A stretch of 64,000 nucleotides of DNA from Brooklawnia cerclae (GTDB lineage Bacteria; Actinomycetota; Actinomycetes; Propionibacteriales; Propionibacteriaceae). The stretch lies in assembly GCF_011758645.1 (NCBI RefSeq), contig NZ_JAAMOZ010000001.1, positions 1,612,001-1,676,000 on the forward strand, read 5' to 3'. Made by a program: the position numbers and the translations under genes. The notes under the pieces were generated by a model. The model was not told the origin of the DNA and did no database searches. It worked only from the letters and a program-made list of their open reading frames with translations. Below are positions 17,854-31,715 of the stretch, piece by piece (within the stretch, counting starts at the first letter, position 1; the number at the start of each line of letters is the position of its first letter).

Positions 17854-18480
17854 TCAGATGTCCTCGTCCGCGGCGCGGATACCGCGCTGGACGATGACCA
17901 TGCGCTGACCGACGGTGAACGCGCCCGCCACGCACAGGACGATCAGGACGGCCGCCAGTATCCAGTCGAGCCCGAGCAGGCCGGTGAGCAGCGCACCGAG
18001 CAGGCCGAGGAGGAGCCGGTCGGCACGGCCGGCCAGCCCGCCGTTCACCGCGATCCCCAGCGACTCCCCGCGCGCCTTGGTGTACGAGGTGACCTGCCCG
18101 AAGACCAGCGCACCGATCCCGGCGGCCGCCCACGGCACGGAGTCGCCGGGCCCGGCGAAGTAGAGGGCCAGTCCCCCGAAGATGGCCCCGTCGGCGATGC
18201 GGTCGAGGGTGCTGTCGAGGAAGGCGCCCCACCGCGAGCTACGGCCCGATTCGCGGGCCATCGTCCCGTCGAGCGAGTCGGAGAAGATGAACACCACCAG
18301 AGCGGCCACCCCCTGCCACAGCCAGCCGCGCGGGAAGCAGATCAGTGCGATCGCCACGGTGGCGACGGTTCCCACCCAGGTGACGACGTCCGGGCTGATG
18401 CCGAGGCGCAACAGGCCCCTCGCCGGGGGCAGGATCACCCGGGTCCAGCGCGATCTCAGTTTCTCAAGCATCCTCACCAT
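17854..18480 (-). CDS. pgsA1: Phosphatidylinositol phosphate synthase PgsA1
   Basis: 208 residues, about six membrane helices, with the CDP-alcohol motif DGTMARES, then G-A-F-L-D-S-T-L-D. In actinobacteria this enzyme joins CDP-diacylglycerol and inositol-1-phosphate to give phosphatidylinositol phosphate, the precursor for the PimA/PatA products encoded downstream. The start at ATG 18480 overlaps the HIT gene by 17 bases; an in-frame ATG at 18471 (MLEKLRSRW) is an equally good start. Assignment rests on motif plus the conserved gene order. Confidence 0.92.
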   Translation of the reverse strand: MVRMLEKLRSRWTRVILPPARGLLRLGISPDVVTWVGTVATVAIALICFPRGWLWQGVAALVVFIFSDSLDGTMARESGRSSRWGAFLDSTLDRIADGAIFGGLALYFAGPGDSVPWAAAGIGALVFGQVTSYTKARGESLGIAVNGGLAGRADRLLLGLLGALLTGLLGLDWILAAVLIVLCVAGAFTVGQRMVIVQRGIRAADEDI

Positions 18481-19114
18481 CCGGACGGAAGGGCGTTGGA
18501 TCCGCGTCGAGCGGGGAATCGTCCGGGACGGCCCCGTAGAGGTCGACCCAGGCGTCGGCGAACAGACCGCGGGTGTCCGCGAGGAACTGCGGGACGGCCT
18601 TCGTCCGCCCGACCACCGGCAGGAAGTTCGAATCCCCCTGCCAGCGGGGGACGATGTGCTGGTGCAGGTGCGCGGCGATGCCCGCCCCCGCGACCGTGCC
18701 CTGGTTCATGCCCAGGTTGAAGCCCGCCGGGGCCGACACGTGCTGGATGACCCGGATGGCCCGCCGCGTCAGTTCCGCCACCTCGGCTGTCTCAGCGGTC
18801 GTGAGGTCGACGTAGTCCGACACGTGACGGTACGTGCACACCAGCAGATGCCCGGGGTTGTACGGGTACAGGTTGCAGATGACATAGGCGAGGGCTCCCC
18901 GATGGACGATGAGCGACTCCTCGTCCGGGCGTTTCGGCGCCCGGCAGAAGGGACACTCGGCCTCACTGGCGTCCTTCGGCTTGTCGGCACCGCCGATGTA
19001 GACCATCCGGTAGGGAGTCCACAATCGCTGGAGGGCGTCCGGGACGCCCGGCTGATCGAGGGGATCCACCACCTGGGGTTCGGTTTCGCCGACGGGGCCG
19101 GTGGGCTCGCTCAT
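18464..19114 (-). CDS. HIT-domain nucleotide phosphorylase/hydrolase (Rv2613c-like Ap4A phosphorylase)
   Basis: 216 residues from ATG 19114 (MSEPTGPVGE), overlapping no upstream gene; the thrS stop is 2 bp away. The histidine triad is H-L-H-Q-H-I-V-P-R-W, and an N-terminal C-P-F-C-R zinc-binding pair is present (ECPFCRAPKRPDEES). The M. tuberculosis orthologue in the same gene neighbourhood, Rv2613c, is an Ap4A phosphorylase, so this may remove diadenosine polyphosphates made by aminoacyl-tRNA synthetases. The link to neighbouring thrS is positional only. Confidence 0.9.
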   Translation of the reverse strand: MSEPTGPVGETEPQVVDPLDQPGVPDALQRLWTPYRMVYIGGADKPKDASEAECPFCRAPKRPDEESLIVHRGALAYVICNLYPYNPGHLLVCTYRHVSDYVDLTTAETAEVAELTRRAIRVIQHVSAPAGFNLGMNQGTVAGAGIAAHLHQHIVPRWQGDSNFLPVVGRTKAVPQFLADTRGLFADAWVDLYGAVPDDSPLDADPTPFRPDGEDA

Positions 19115-19115
19115 G

Positions 19116-21158
19116 TCATTCCACCGCCCTCGAATCGTCCACGGCGCTCGGGTCGTCGTTGCGCCGCGAGGCGACCCAGTCGGCGACGAAGGCGACCGCC
19201 TCGTCCACCGGGACCCCGTTGCGCTGGGTTCCGTCACGGAAGCGGAAGGAGACCGCACCGGCCTGCTCGTCGTCCCCGCCCGCGATCAGCATGAACGGTA
19301 CCTTCTGCTTCTGGGCCGTGCGGATCTTCTTCTGCATGCGATCGTCCGATGCGTCCAGTTCGACCCGCACGCCCCTGGCGGCGAGCTTGTCGAGCACCGA
19401 GCGCAGGTAGTCGTTGAAGGCCGCGGCCACCGGGATGCCCACCACCTGCACCGGCGACAGCCACACCGGGAACGCGCCGGCGTAGTGCTCGACCAGGACG
19501 CCGAAGAACCGTTCGATCGACCCGAACAGCGCCCTGTGGATCATGACGGGACGCTGCCGGGAGCCGTCGGAGGCCGTGTACTCCAGCTCGAACAACTCGG
19601 GCTCGAAGAAGTCGAGCTGGATCGTGGACAGCTGCCAGGTGCGCCCGATGGCGTCCTTGGCCTGTACCGAGATCTTCGGGCCGTAGAACGCGGCACCGCC
19701 CGGGTCGGGCACCAGGTCGAGCCCCGAGGCGGTGGCGACCTCCTCCAGAGTGCGGGTCGCCTCCTCCCAGGTCGCCTCGTCGCCCACCGACTTGTTGGGG
19801 TCGCGGGTCGACAGCTCCAGGTAGAACTCGTCGAGGCCGTAGTCGCGCAGCAGGTCGAGGACGAAGGTCAGCAGGCGGGCCAGTTCGTCCTTCATCTGCT
19901 CGCGGGTGGTGTAGATGTGTGCGTCGTCCTGCGTGAAGCCACGCGCCCGGGTGAGCCCGTGGACGACCCCCGATTTCTCGTAGCGGTAGACGCTGCCGAA
20001 CTCGAACAGCCGCAGCGGCAGGTCGCGGTAGGAGCGGCCGCGCGAGCGGTAGATCAGGTTGTGCATCGGGCAGTTCATCGGCTTGAGGTAGTAGTCCTGC
20101 CCTTGCCGGGTGATGTGACCCTGCTCGTCGCGCTCCTCGTCCAGGCGCATCGGCGGATACATGCCGTCGGCGTACCACTCGAGGTGCCGTGAGGTCTCGA
20201 ACAGCTGCTTCTTGGTGATGTGCGGCGTGTTGACGAAGGAGTAGCCGGCCTCGACATGGCGGCGGCGGCTGTACTCCTCCATCTCCATGCGGATGATGCC
20301 ACCCTTGGGATGGAACACCACCAGGCCCGAGCCGATCTCGTCGGGGAAGCTGAACAGGTCGAGCTCGGCGCCCAGCTTGCGATGGTCGCGCTTGGCGGCC
20401 TCCTCCATGCGGGTCTGGTAGGCCTTCAGCTCGTCGCGGGTGGGCCAGGCTGTGCCGTAGACGCGCTGGAGCATGTCGTTGTGCTGGTCACCCCGCCAGT
20501 AGGCCGCCGAGGTCTTGGTGAGCGCGACGGCGTTGATGTAGCCGGTGTGCGGCACGTGCGGTCCCCGGCACAGGTCCTTCCAGGCCACCGAGCCGTCGCG
20601 GCGTACGTTGTCGTACATCGTGAGTTCCGCACCCCCGACCTCGACCGAGCTTCCGTCGGCCGCGGACGCACCACCCTTGTCGGCGATGAGTTCCAGCTTG
20701 TAGGGCTCCGCGGCCTCCTCGGCGAGGGCCTCCTGCTCGGTCACGATGCGGCGGACGAACCGCTGGCGCTCCTTGATGATCGCCTGCATCTTCTTCTCGA
20801 TCGTCTTCAGGTCGTCGGGGGTCAGCGGGTCGACGTTGAAGTCGTAGTAGAAGCCGTCGGTGATGGGCGGGCCGATGCCGAGCTTCGCCTCGGGAAAGAC
20901 CTGCTGGAGCGCCTGGGCGGTGACGTGGGCCGCCGAGTGCCGGACGATGGACAGCCCCTCGTCCGAGTCGATCAGCACCGGACGCACCTCGTCGCCCTCG
21001 CTCAGCGGTGTCGCGAGGTCGACCGTCGTCCCGTTGAGCGCCATGGCCACGATCGAGTGGTCGGAGCCGAAAAGGTCGAGCCCGGTAGTGCCCGTCTCCA
21101 CCGCCTCGGGTTCGCCTGTGCCGTTTCGGGTGATGAAGACATTGAGGGACACGGTCAT
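19116..21158 (-). CDS. thrS: Threonyl-tRNA synthetase
   Basis: 680 residues. Domains in order: TGS (1-65), editing domain with HSAAH and [12 protein letters not shown], class II catalytic core with the zinc cysteine in [10 protein letters not shown], motif 2 ([25 protein letters not shown]), [11 protein letters not shown], and a C-terminal anticodon-binding domain starting [11 protein letters not shown]. It charges tRNA-Thr. The ATG at 21158 sits directly against its AAAGGA; a GTG at 21152 is 6 bases from the same Shine-Dalgarno, so the real start may be GTG 21152 (two residues shorter). A longer upstream frame to 21251 has no support. Confidence 0.95.
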   Translation of the reverse strand: MTVSLNVFITRNGTGEPEAVETGTTGLDLFGSDHSIVAMALNGTTVDLATPLSEGDEVRPVLIDSDEGLSIVRHSAAHVTAQALQQVFPEAKLGIGPPITDGFYYDFNVDPLTPDDLKTIEKKMQAIIKERQRFVRRIVTEQEALAEEAAEPYKLELIADKGGASAADGSSVEVGGAELTMYDNVRRDGSVAWKDLCRGPHVPHTGYINAVALTKTSAAYWRGDQHNDMLQRVYGTAWPTRDELKAYQTRMEEAAKRDHRKLGAELDLFSFPDEIGSGLVVFHPKGGIIRMEMEEYSRRRHVEAGYSFVNTPHITKKQLFETSRHLEWYADGMYPPMRLDEERDEQGHITRQGQDYYLKPMNCPMHNLIYRSRGRSYRDLPLRLFEFGSVYRYEKSGVVHGLTRARGFTQDDAHIYTTREQMKDELARLLTFVLDLLRDYGLDEFYLELSTRDPNKSVGDEATWEEATRTLEEVATASGLDLVPDPGGAAFYGPKISVQAKDAIGRTWQLSTIQLDFFEPELFELEYTASDGSRQRPVMIHRALFGSIERFFGVLVEHYAGAFPVWLSPVQVVGIPVAAAFNDYLRSVLDKLAARGVRVELDASDDRMQKKIRTAQKQKVPFMLIAGGDDEQAGAVSFRFRDGTQRNGVPVDEAVAFVADWVASRRNDDPSAVDDSRAVE

Positions 21159-21287
21159 TCCTTTCGGCGGCGTACCTGGCCGCCCGGGTATCGACGGATG
21201 CGGGCTCGCATCCGCGACCCATTCTGCCCGAAAACGCCCTGCCCGCGGCAATGGGCACCCCGAGCCCGCGCGCCCTTTGCCCTAGAT

Positions 21288-21345
21288 GCGGACAAAATCG
21301 GTTCCCGCGGGCGATATTTCGTCCGCACGAAACGATTTCGTCCGC
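21288..21345. repeat. GCGGACGAAATCG direct and inverted repeats between thrS and the dehydratase gene
   Basis: Positions 21288-21300 read GCGGACAAAATCG. Positions 21333-21345 are the inverted form CGATTTCGTCCGC (12 of 13 pairs, one G-T), and 21316-21326 hold a third, inverted, 11-base copy. The first and last can form a stem with a 32-base loop. The block sits 130 bp upstream of thrS and 20 bp after the dehydratase stop on the - strand, so it could be a terminator-like structure, a protein-binding site or part of a dispersed repeat. No run of T follows. Confidence 0.6.
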
Positions 21346-21365
21346 GTCTTCGGGCGGGCGACCGC

Positions 21366-23339
21366 CTAACCCTGTGCGGCCAGAGCCTTCTTGCCGGCCT
21401 CGATGACCTCGATGATGCGGTCCACGTCGTAGACGCAACCACGCCACGTGCCGCCGGACGCGTCCTGCAGCGCGGCCCACAGCCGGGTGTCGTCGGGCAG
21501 GTCGGGGTCGGGTCCGAGACCCGGGTAGAGGGCACGCCCGGCCAGGACGCCGGCGCCCTCGTCGGGTGTCAGGGGGCCGTCCGGGGTCCCGACGAGGTCG
21601 ATGGAGCCCTCCAGGCCGATCGTGTCGACGACGATCGCGATCGTGTCGCCGTCGCGGACGCGGCCGATGGGCCCGCCTGCCAGGGCTTCCGGGCCGACGT
21701 GGCCGAAGCACGCACCCGTGGACACCCCGGAGAACCGGGCGTCGGTGATCAGGGAGACATGCTTGCCGTAGGGCACCTTCTTCAGGGCGGAGGTGAGCTG
21801 GTAGGTCTCCTCCATGCCGGTGCCCTGCGGCCCCGCCCCGATCACGACCATGATGTCGCCGGCGGCGATCCGCCCGTCCTTGATCGCCTCGATGGCCGAT
21901 CGCTCCGAGGTGAAGACCTTCGCCTGCCCGGTGTGACGGAACACACCGTCGGAGTCGACGACGCTCGGGTCGATGGCGGTCGACTTGACCACCGAGCCCT
22001 CGGGGGCGAGGTTCCCCTTGGGGAACGTGACCGTGGAGGTCATGCCGCGTCCCTTCGCCGAGGCGGGGGTGCAGATGATCTCGTCCGGGTCGACGTGGTC
22101 GTGCTCGACCAGGCGCCTGCGGCATCGCGCCCGGCGTTCGCTGCCCTCCCACCAGTCGAGGTTCTCGCCGAGCGTCTGGCCCGTGGCGGTGAGCGCGTCG
22201 CAGTGCAGCAGGCCGAGCCCGCGCAGGTGCAGCATCACCTCGGGCACGCCGCCCGCGAGGAAGGCCATGGACGTCGGGTAGTTGACCGGTCCGATCGGCA
22301 GGACGCTGACCAGGCGGGGCACCTCCTTGTTGATACGCGCCCAGTCGTCCACGGTCGGCACACGCAGGCCGGCCGCGTGTGCGATGGCCGGCAGATGTAG
22401 CAGCAGGTTGGTCGAACCGCCGAAGGCCGCGTGCAGCACCATGGCGTTCTCGATGGCCTGGTCGGTCAGGATGTCGCGCGTGAGCACCCGCCGGTTCTTG
22501 AGATCCAGCAGCGCACGTGCCGAGGCCCGGGCGAGATCCTTCCAGATCGCCTCTCCGGAGGGGGCGAGCGCGGAGTGCGTGAGCGACATGCCGAGAGCCT
22601 CGCCGATGACCTGGGAGGTGCCCGCGGTGCCCAGGAACTGGCAGCCGCCACCCGCCGAGGCGCAGGCGCGGCAGCCCTGCACGGCGGCGTCCTCCAGGCT
22701 CATCTCACCGGCGGCGAACCGCACGCCGATCGTCTGCACGCTGCCGTTGTCCTCACCGTCGGTGGCCTTCAGCGTGGCGCCACCGGGGACGAGGATCGTC
22801 GGGTCGTCGTGCATGGACGCCAGCGCCATCATCATCGCGGGAAGCCCCTTGTCGCAGGAGGCGATACCCATGACCGCGCGCCTGTTGGGCAGCGACCGGA
22901 TGATCCGGCGCAGCACCATGGCGGCGTCGTTGCGGTACGGCAGCGAGTCGAACATGCCGATGGTGCCCTGCGAGCGTCCGTCGCAGGGGTCGGTGACCGA
23001 CGCGGAGTACGGCAGGGCGCCTTGGGCGGCGATCTCACGGGCAGCGGCGTCGACGAGCTGGTCGAGCTGGAAGTGGCCCTGATGGAGCCCGAGGGCGATG
23101 GGGCGACCGTCGGCGTCCGCCCTGCCGCCCATCGTGCTGACGATCATGACGCCGTCCCGGTCGAGTTCGTCGGGGTTCCAGCCCATGCCGGCGTTCATCG
23201 TCATGCCGAACAGGTCGCCGCTGGGAGCCTCCCGGAGCAGCGTGGGTGTCAGCGGCAGGCGCCCGGCAGGACCGGCCTTGCGGGTCCGCACGTCGTAGAA
23301 GGCGGGTCCGGAACTGGCATACAGCTCCTGCAGCGTCAT
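21366..23339 (-). CDS. yjhG: Sugar-acid dehydratase of the IlvD/Edd superfamily, YjhG/YagF (xylonate dehydratase) type
   Basis: 657 residues from ATG 23339 with AAGGAG five bases upstream. It resembles the E. coli YjhG/YagF proteins (about 655 residues) almost end to end: [15 protein letters not shown] near the N-terminus, DPCDGRTQGT-like [56 protein letters not shown] and [20 protein letters not shown]. The cysteines in DPCDG, ASCDKG and ASAGGGC are the iron-sulfur cluster ligands expected of the superfamily. It is distinctly longer than biosynthetic IlvD. Likely reaction: dehydration of D-xylonate or a similar aldonate to the 2-keto-3-deoxy acid. It stands alone; no aldolase or transporter is next to it. 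A 7-bp inverted repeat lies just upstream. Confidence 0.85.
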   Translation of the reverse strand: MTLQELYASSGPAFYDVRTRKAGPAGRLPLTPTLLREAPSGDLFGMTMNAGMGWNPDELDRDGVMIVSTMGGRADADGRPIALGLHQGHFQLDQLVDAAAREIAAQGALPYSASVTDPCDGRSQGTIGMFDSLPYRNDAAMVLRRIIRSLPNRRAVMGIASCDKGLPAMMMALASMHDDPTILVPGGATLKATDGEDNGSVQTIGVRFAAGEMSLEDAAVQGCRACASAGGGCQFLGTAGTSQVIGEALGMSLTHSALAPSGEAIWKDLARASARALLDLKNRRVLTRDILTDQAIENAMVLHAAFGGSTNLLLHLPAIAHAAGLRVPTVDDWARINKEVPRLVSVLPIGPVNYPTSMAFLAGGVPEVMLHLRGLGLLHCDALTATGQTLGENLDWWEGSERRARCRRRLVEHDHVDPDEIICTPASAKGRGMTSTVTFPKGNLAPEGSVVKSTAIDPSVVDSDGVFRHTGQAKVFTSERSAIEAIKDGRIAAGDIMVVIGAGPQGTGMEETYQLTSALKKVPYGKHVSLITDARFSGVSTGACFGHVGPEALAGGPIGRVRDGDTIAIVVDTIGLEGSIDLVGTPDGPLTPDEGAGVLAGRALYPGLGPDPDLPDDTRLWAALQDASGGTWRGCVYDVDRIIEVIEAGKKALAAQG

Positions 23340-23360
23340 CGTGACTCCTTGCGATTCGAC

Positions 23361-23378
23361 GCGTTCATCGGTGAACGC
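23361..23378 (-). promoter_or_regulatory. Candidate operator upstream of the sugar-acid dehydratase gene
   Basis: Perfect inverted repeat GCGTTCA-TCGG-TGAACGC, 22 bp before the dehydratase start codon and upstream of its AAGGAG. Its place between promoter and ribosome-binding site would suit repression by a dimeric regulator. The regulator is not encoded next to it. Confidence 0.5.
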
Positions 23379-23481
23379 AGTTCCCTGGCACCGAACCTTA
23401 CCAATATCGTGTAGGACCGCTACGGCCAGGTCCGGTCGTCCTGGCCCGGTTGTCGGTGCTCGCTGGCATGCTGGATGGGTC

Positions 23482-28038
<4,557 letters not shown>

Positions 28039-28129
28039 ACCGGCACGAGTGGACGCACGTCACTTACCCTCGCGTCTGGGCGGCAGGCGGGTGTACTCGC
28101 CTCGCCGACCACGTTCAGGGGAAAGAGCT

Positions 28130-28157
28130 TTGCCCGGTCATCGACAAGGAATAGTCT
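28130..28157 (+). promoter_or_regulatory. Predicted promoter of the TetR gene
   Basis: TTGCCC (28130-28135) and TAGTCT (28152-28157) spaced by 16 bp, followed 28 bp later by the ATG of the TetR gene with GGGGGGAGAG just upstream of it. Sigma-70-like match only; moderate. Confidence 0.45.
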
Positions 28158-28185
28158 GACCTCTGCTCTTCAAGGGGGGAGAGAA

Positions 28186-28785
28186 ATGGCCCGGACCGTC
28201 AAGCAACCCGCGGAACGCAAGATGGAGATCGTGGACGCGGCCCGCCGTCTGTTCTATTCGCGGGGATACGCGAAGACGACCATCACCGAGATCATCGACG
28301 AGGTCGAGGTCTCGAAGGGACTCTTCTACTACTACTTCGGGTCGAAGGAAGACATCCTCGACGAGATAGTGACGCAGATGGTCGAGGAGGACGTGTCGGC
28401 CTTGCGCGAGATCGCGCTGGATCCGGGGCGCGGTCCTGGCGAGCAGACCCTTCTGATGTTCCGCGAGCACCTGAGGTTCGTCTCGGCGCCCACCGGGCAG
28501 ATCGCCGCCCACCTGCGCGCCATGAACAATCCGGAGCTGGTGATTCGCACGCTGCGTCAGGGAATCGTGCGGCTCACTCCCCTGTTCGTCGACGTCATCG
28601 AGCGAGGCGTGGCTCAGGGGATATTCGAGATATCCGACCCGTTCGCATCCACCGAGTTGCTCCTGTACGCCTGCACTTTCGAGGCCGTCTTCAGCCCGCA
28701 GGAAGGCAGCGACGCCCGGGGACGGGCATTCGTCCAGTTGGTCGAACGCGCGCTGGGTGCCAAGCCCGGCAGCCTGGGCGAATGA
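28186..28785 (+). CDS. TetR-family repressor, probable regulator of the citrate operon
   Basis: 199 residues. The helix-turn-helix spans residues about 15-60 (IVDAARRLFYSRGYAKTTI, EIIDEVEVSKGLFYYYFGSKEDIL). The C-terminal ligand domain is not diagnostic. It is immediately upstream of and co-oriented with the citrate transporter and citrate lyase genes, and a perfect 9-bp-arm palindrome sits over the expected start of transcription of that operon, so it probably represses it; the inducer may be citrate, but that is inference. Fermentative cit operons of proteobacteria are normally controlled by the CitA/CitB two-component system instead. Confidence 0.88.
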   Translation: MARTVKQPAERKMEIVDAARRLFYSRGYAKTTITEIIDEVEVSKGLFYYYFGSKEDILDEIVTQMVEEDVSALREIALDPGRGPGEQTLLMFREHLRFVSAPTGQIAAHLRAMNNPELVIRTLRQGIVRLTPLFVDVIERGVAQGIFEISDPFASTELLLYACTFEAVFSPQEGSDARGRAFVQLVERALGAKPGSLGE

Positions 28786-28811
28786 TCATCGGCGCGTACC
28801 GCGCCGACAGC

Positions 28812-28840
28812 TTGCCAGTGATCTCCAGGAGTTCTAGTAT
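28812..28840 (+). promoter_or_regulatory. Predicted promoter of the citrate operon
   Basis: TTGCCA (28812-28817) and TAGTAT (28835-28840) with a 17-bp spacer, a good sigma-70-type match. Transcription would start near 28847, exactly where the palindromic operator begins. Confidence 0.6.
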
Positions 28841-28847
28841 CCCGGTA

Positions 28848-28868
28848 ACTGACTGAAGGTCAGTCAGT
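28848..28868. promoter_or_regulatory. TetR operator: 9-bp inverted repeat at the citrate operon transcription start
   Basis: ACTGACTGA-AGG-TCAGTCAGT is a perfect palindrome with 9-bp arms and a 3-bp centre. It begins about 8 bp after the TAGTAT -10 box, so bound protein would block initiation. The site is typical in size for TetR dimers and lies between the tetR gene and its presumed target. Confidence 0.7.
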
Positions 28869-28949
28869 CTAGTCGCACGACCCGCGCGAACACGATGTCG
28901 CCCGGGACGGACCGTCTACCAGCCCATGTCTTCAAAGGAGAAGCTCAAC

Positions 28950-30308
28950 ATGCTGGCAGTCTTTGGCGTAGTCATCGTGGTGGGATTTATGACGCTCATC
29001 ATGACCAAGCGAGCGAGCCCGTTCGTGGCCCTCGTGCTCGTGCCCCTTGTCGTCGGCATCCTCACCGGGATTCCAGGCCGATGGGGATACGACGCGGGCG
29101 ATATGCCCACGTTCGCGCTCGCTGGCATCGTCGGCAACAACGATCTCGACATCAGCGGTGTCGCATCCACCGCGATCATGCTTCTGTTTGCCATCCTCTT
29201 CTTCGGCCTGATGCTCACAGCAGGCCTGTTCGCGCCTGTCACCAGGCTCATCCTGAAACTCGTGCACGGAGATCCCCTCCGGCTCCTGGTGGGCACGGCC
29301 GTCCTCGCGCTGTTGGTCTCCGTCGATGGCGACGGTTCCACCACCACGCTGGTCGTCTGCTCCGCGCTGATCCCCGTCTACCGGCGGCTGAACATGCGCA
29401 TGATGGATCTCGCCGTGATCATCATCCTCGGTAACTCGATCATGAACCTGCTGCCCTGGGGGGGACCGACAGCGCGGATCATCGCCGCGCTGGGTGTCGA
29501 CGAGGGCGAGTTGATGCGCAGGATCCTTCCGGGCATGGTGCTGGCCGCGGGCTGGGTCATTGTCGTGGCGATTCTTCGCGGACGGGCGGAACGCAAGCGC
29601 CTGGGGATCTGCGACGTGACCGCCGAGGAGCTCCAGAGTCTGCACTCCGACCACGACAGCGGGGACGAACTCTCGCGTCACAAGCTCATCTGGTTCAATC
29701 TGATCCTCACCCTCGCCATGATGGTGGTCCTGATCTTCGGCGGCACCTGGGTCATTCCCAAGGTGCACGGTTCGGTGATCTTCGCCGTCGGGTTCGCCAT
29801 CGCCCTGGCCGTCAACTACTGCAACTTGAAGGATCAGCGCGAGATCGTGGAGAAGTACGGGGCTTCAGCCCTGCACGTGGTGATCATGGTGCTGGCCGCG
29901 GGTGTCTTCATGGGCGTCCTCAACGCGACGGGCATGTCGGCGGAGATGGGACGTGCACTGTCCGACGGTCTTCCGGACGCGCTGGGCAGCCATTGGGCCT
30001 TCGTCACAGCGCTCGTGTCCGCACCCGGGACCTTCCTCCTCAGCAACGATGCGTTCTACCTGGGGGTCCTGCCGGTCCTCAACGAAGTGGGAGCGGCGAA
30101 CGGTTTCGAAGCGATGGACATTGCCGTGGCTTCCACCGCCGGCCAGGCATTTCATCTTCTGAGTCCCCTGGTCGGGTTCATCTACCTGCTCCTGCATCTC
30201 ACCGGCGTCGAGATGGGTGCCTGGCAACGCAAGTCGGCGACCTGGGCGATCGGCACCTTCCTCATTTTCCTGGCCTGCATGTTCACCGTCGGAGGTGTCA
30301 ACCTGTGA
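28950..30308 (+). CDS. citM: Citrate-metal:proton symporter, CitMHS family
   Basis: 452 residues, about twelve membrane segments. The start is ATG 28950 (MLAVFGVVIVV), with AAAGGAG nine bases upstream; an in-frame ATG at 28926 has no such site. CitMHS features include VSVDGDGSTTTLVVCSALIPVY, NLLPWGGPTARIIAALG and SNDAFYLGVLPVL. The family imports citrate complexed with Mg2+ or Ca2+. It is the first gene of the citrate lyase operon. Fermentative operons more often carry a 2-HCT family transporter (CitS/CitP), so the pairing is noteworthy. Confidence 0.92.
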   Translation: MLAVFGVVIVVGFMTLIMTKRASPFVALVLVPLVVGILTGIPGRWGYDAGDMPTFALAGIVGNNDLDISGVASTAIMLLFAILFFGLMLTAGLFAPVTRLILKLVHGDPLRLLVGTAVLALLVSVDGDGSTTTLVVCSALIPVYRRLNMRMMDLAVIIILGNSIMNLLPWGGPTARIIAALGVDEGELMRRILPGMVLAAGWVIVVAILRGRAERKRLGICDVTAEELQSLHSDHDSGDELSRHKLIWFNLILTLAMMVVLIFGGTWVIPKVHGSVIFAVGFAIALAVNYCNLKDQREIVEKYGASALHVVIMVLAAGVFMGVLNATGMSAEMGRALSDGLPDALGSHWAFVTALVSAPGTFLLSNDAFYLGVLPVLNEVGAANGFEAMDIAVASTAGQAFHLLSPLVGFIYLLLHLTGVEMGAWQRKSATWAIGTFLIFLACMFTVGGVNL

Positions 30309-30339
30309 GCATCGCAGCCGCACTGGCAAAGGAACGGTG

Positions 30340-31428
30340 GTGACCGCGGTGACGGACGACACCGTGACGGTCGCGTGCACAGCGGTTGCCGCGATGTCGC
30401 CCGAGGCTCTCGCGACCGTCGACGGGCTCCTGCGACGAACGGGGCTGCACCGGGACGCCGACGTGGAGGTTTTCGCCCTGGCACGCGCGGGCGGCGTCCT
30501 GGTGGGATGCATGGGCCTGGCCGGGGACGTCGTCAAGTGCACGGCGGTCGACCCCGGGGGACGCGGACGACATGTGGCCAATGCGCTCCTGGTGGAGGTG
30601 CGGCACGAGGCACTGGCACGCGGTCGCGACCGGCTGTTCTGTTACACCAAGCCCTTGTACCGCAGGCAGTTCGCATCGCTCGGGTTCACCCCGATCGCCG
30701 AAGTGCAGGGGCTGGCCACATTGATGGAGGACGATCCCCAGGGGCTGGCGCGATACTGCGCGGGCCTGGCGAGCACGCGCCGACCCGGGGCGCGCATCGG
30801 CGGAATCGTCATGAACGCGAACCCGTTCACCCGCGGCCACGAGTACCTCGTGAATCGTGCCTGCGAATACTGCGACGTTGTCCACGTGTTCGTGGTCGGC
30901 GAGACCGGATCCGAGTTCTCCTACGAGGACAGGATCCGGCTCGTCCGGGCGGGTGTCGCGGCCCTTCCGGTCCGGGACCGGGTCGTCGTCCACGACGGAT
31001 CGCCGTATGTGGTGAGCCGGGCGACCTTCCCTCAGTACTTCCTGAAGAACCACGCCGAGATCGACCGGGCATATGCGGGGATCGATCTGCAGATCTTCCG
31101 GTGCTCCATCGCCCCCGCACTCGGGATCCGTCACAGGTTCGTCGGAACCGAACCCCTGAGCGAGGTGACCGCGTACTACAACCGCGAGATGCACGAATGG
31201 CTGGAGCAGGCGCCGATGGAGGCGCCGACCATCACGGTGCACGAGATTCCCCGGGTGGGGACGGACCGTTACCCGGTCGTTGCCGCCTCCATCGTCCGTC
31301 GGCTGCTCGGCGAACGGCGGATCGCCGAACTGGCGGCACTCGTCCCACCGACCACCTACGCGGCGATCACGGCCGGGAATCCGGCCACTCTCAGGACCAA
31401 GGAAAGGAGAACGCCGTGCGGATCGTGA
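30340..31428 (+). CDS. citC: [Citrate (pro-3S)-lyase] ligase CitC
   Basis: 362 residues from GTG 30340, six bases after AAAGGA; GTG at 30337 is an alternative. The N-terminal third resembles a GNAT acetyltransferase domain (VGCMGLAGDVVKCTAVDPGGRG, ALLVEVRHEALARGRDRLFCYTKP). The C-terminal part is a nucleotidyltransferase with the adenylate-binding N-P-F-T-R-G-H motif in GIVMNANPFTRGHEYLV and KNHAEIDRAYAGIDL. CitC acetylates the thiol of the citrate lyase acyl carrier protein using ATP and acetate, activating the enzyme. Its end overlaps citD by 13 bases. Confidence 0.93.
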   Translation: MTAVTDDTVTVACTAVAAMSPEALATVDGLLRRTGLHRDADVEVFALARAGGVLVGCMGLAGDVVKCTAVDPGGRGRHVANALLVEVRHEALARGRDRLFCYTKPLYRRQFASLGFTPIAEVQGLATLMEDDPQGLARYCAGLASTRRPGARIGGIVMNANPFTRGHEYLVNRACEYCDVVHVFVVGETGSEFSYEDRIRLVRAGVAALPVRDRVVVHDGSPYVVSRATFPQYFLKNHAEIDRAYAGIDLQIFRCSIAPALGIRHRFVGTEPLSEVTAYYNREMHEWLEQAPMEAPTITVHEIPRVGTDRYPVVAASIVRRLLGERRIAELAALVPPTTYAAITAGNPATLRTKERRTPCGS

Positions 31429-31715
31429 GGTCAGCGATGGCGGGAACACTCGAGTCGAGCGACGCACTGGTCAGGGTCTCGGCTCACGACACACTGGAGG
31501 TGAACATCACCAGCACCGTGCAGGCGCGATACGGCGCGACCATCACCACGGTGGTTCGAGAGACGCTGGATCGTCTGCAGATCGATACCGGAGTCGTCAC
31601 TGTCGATGACAAGGGGGCGCTCGACTGCACATTGCGAGCCCGGGTCGAGACCGCGGTCTGCCGCGCCTGCGACGAGCGACCCGACTGGAACGTGATCGTG
31701 GGGTGGGCTCGATGA
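31416..31715 (+). CDS. citD: Citrate lyase acyl carrier protein (gamma subunit) CitD
   Basis: 99 residues from GTG 31416 with GGAAAGGAG just upstream. The prosthetic-group serine is Ser14 in A-G-T-L-E-S-S-D, and [18 protein letters not shown] is the family signature near the C-terminus. It carries the phosphoribosyl-dephospho-CoA arm on which citrate is held during cleavage. The gene is nested between citC and citE with overlaps at both ends (13 and 4 bases). Confidence 0.95.
   Translation: MRIVRSAMAGTLESSDALVRVSAHDTLEVNITSTVQARYGATITTVVRETLDRLQIDTGVVTVDDKGALDCTLRARVETAVCRACDERPDWNVIVGWAR

Noticed and set aside
21159-21365. T-box leader of thrS
   Set aside because: No T-box consensus (TGGNACCGCG-like) or specifier-loop structure was seen; only the short inverted repeats were found.
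20220-22400. 726-residue + strand open frame across thrS and the dehydratase gene
   Set aside because: Antisense shadow spanning two well-supported genes and the gap between them.
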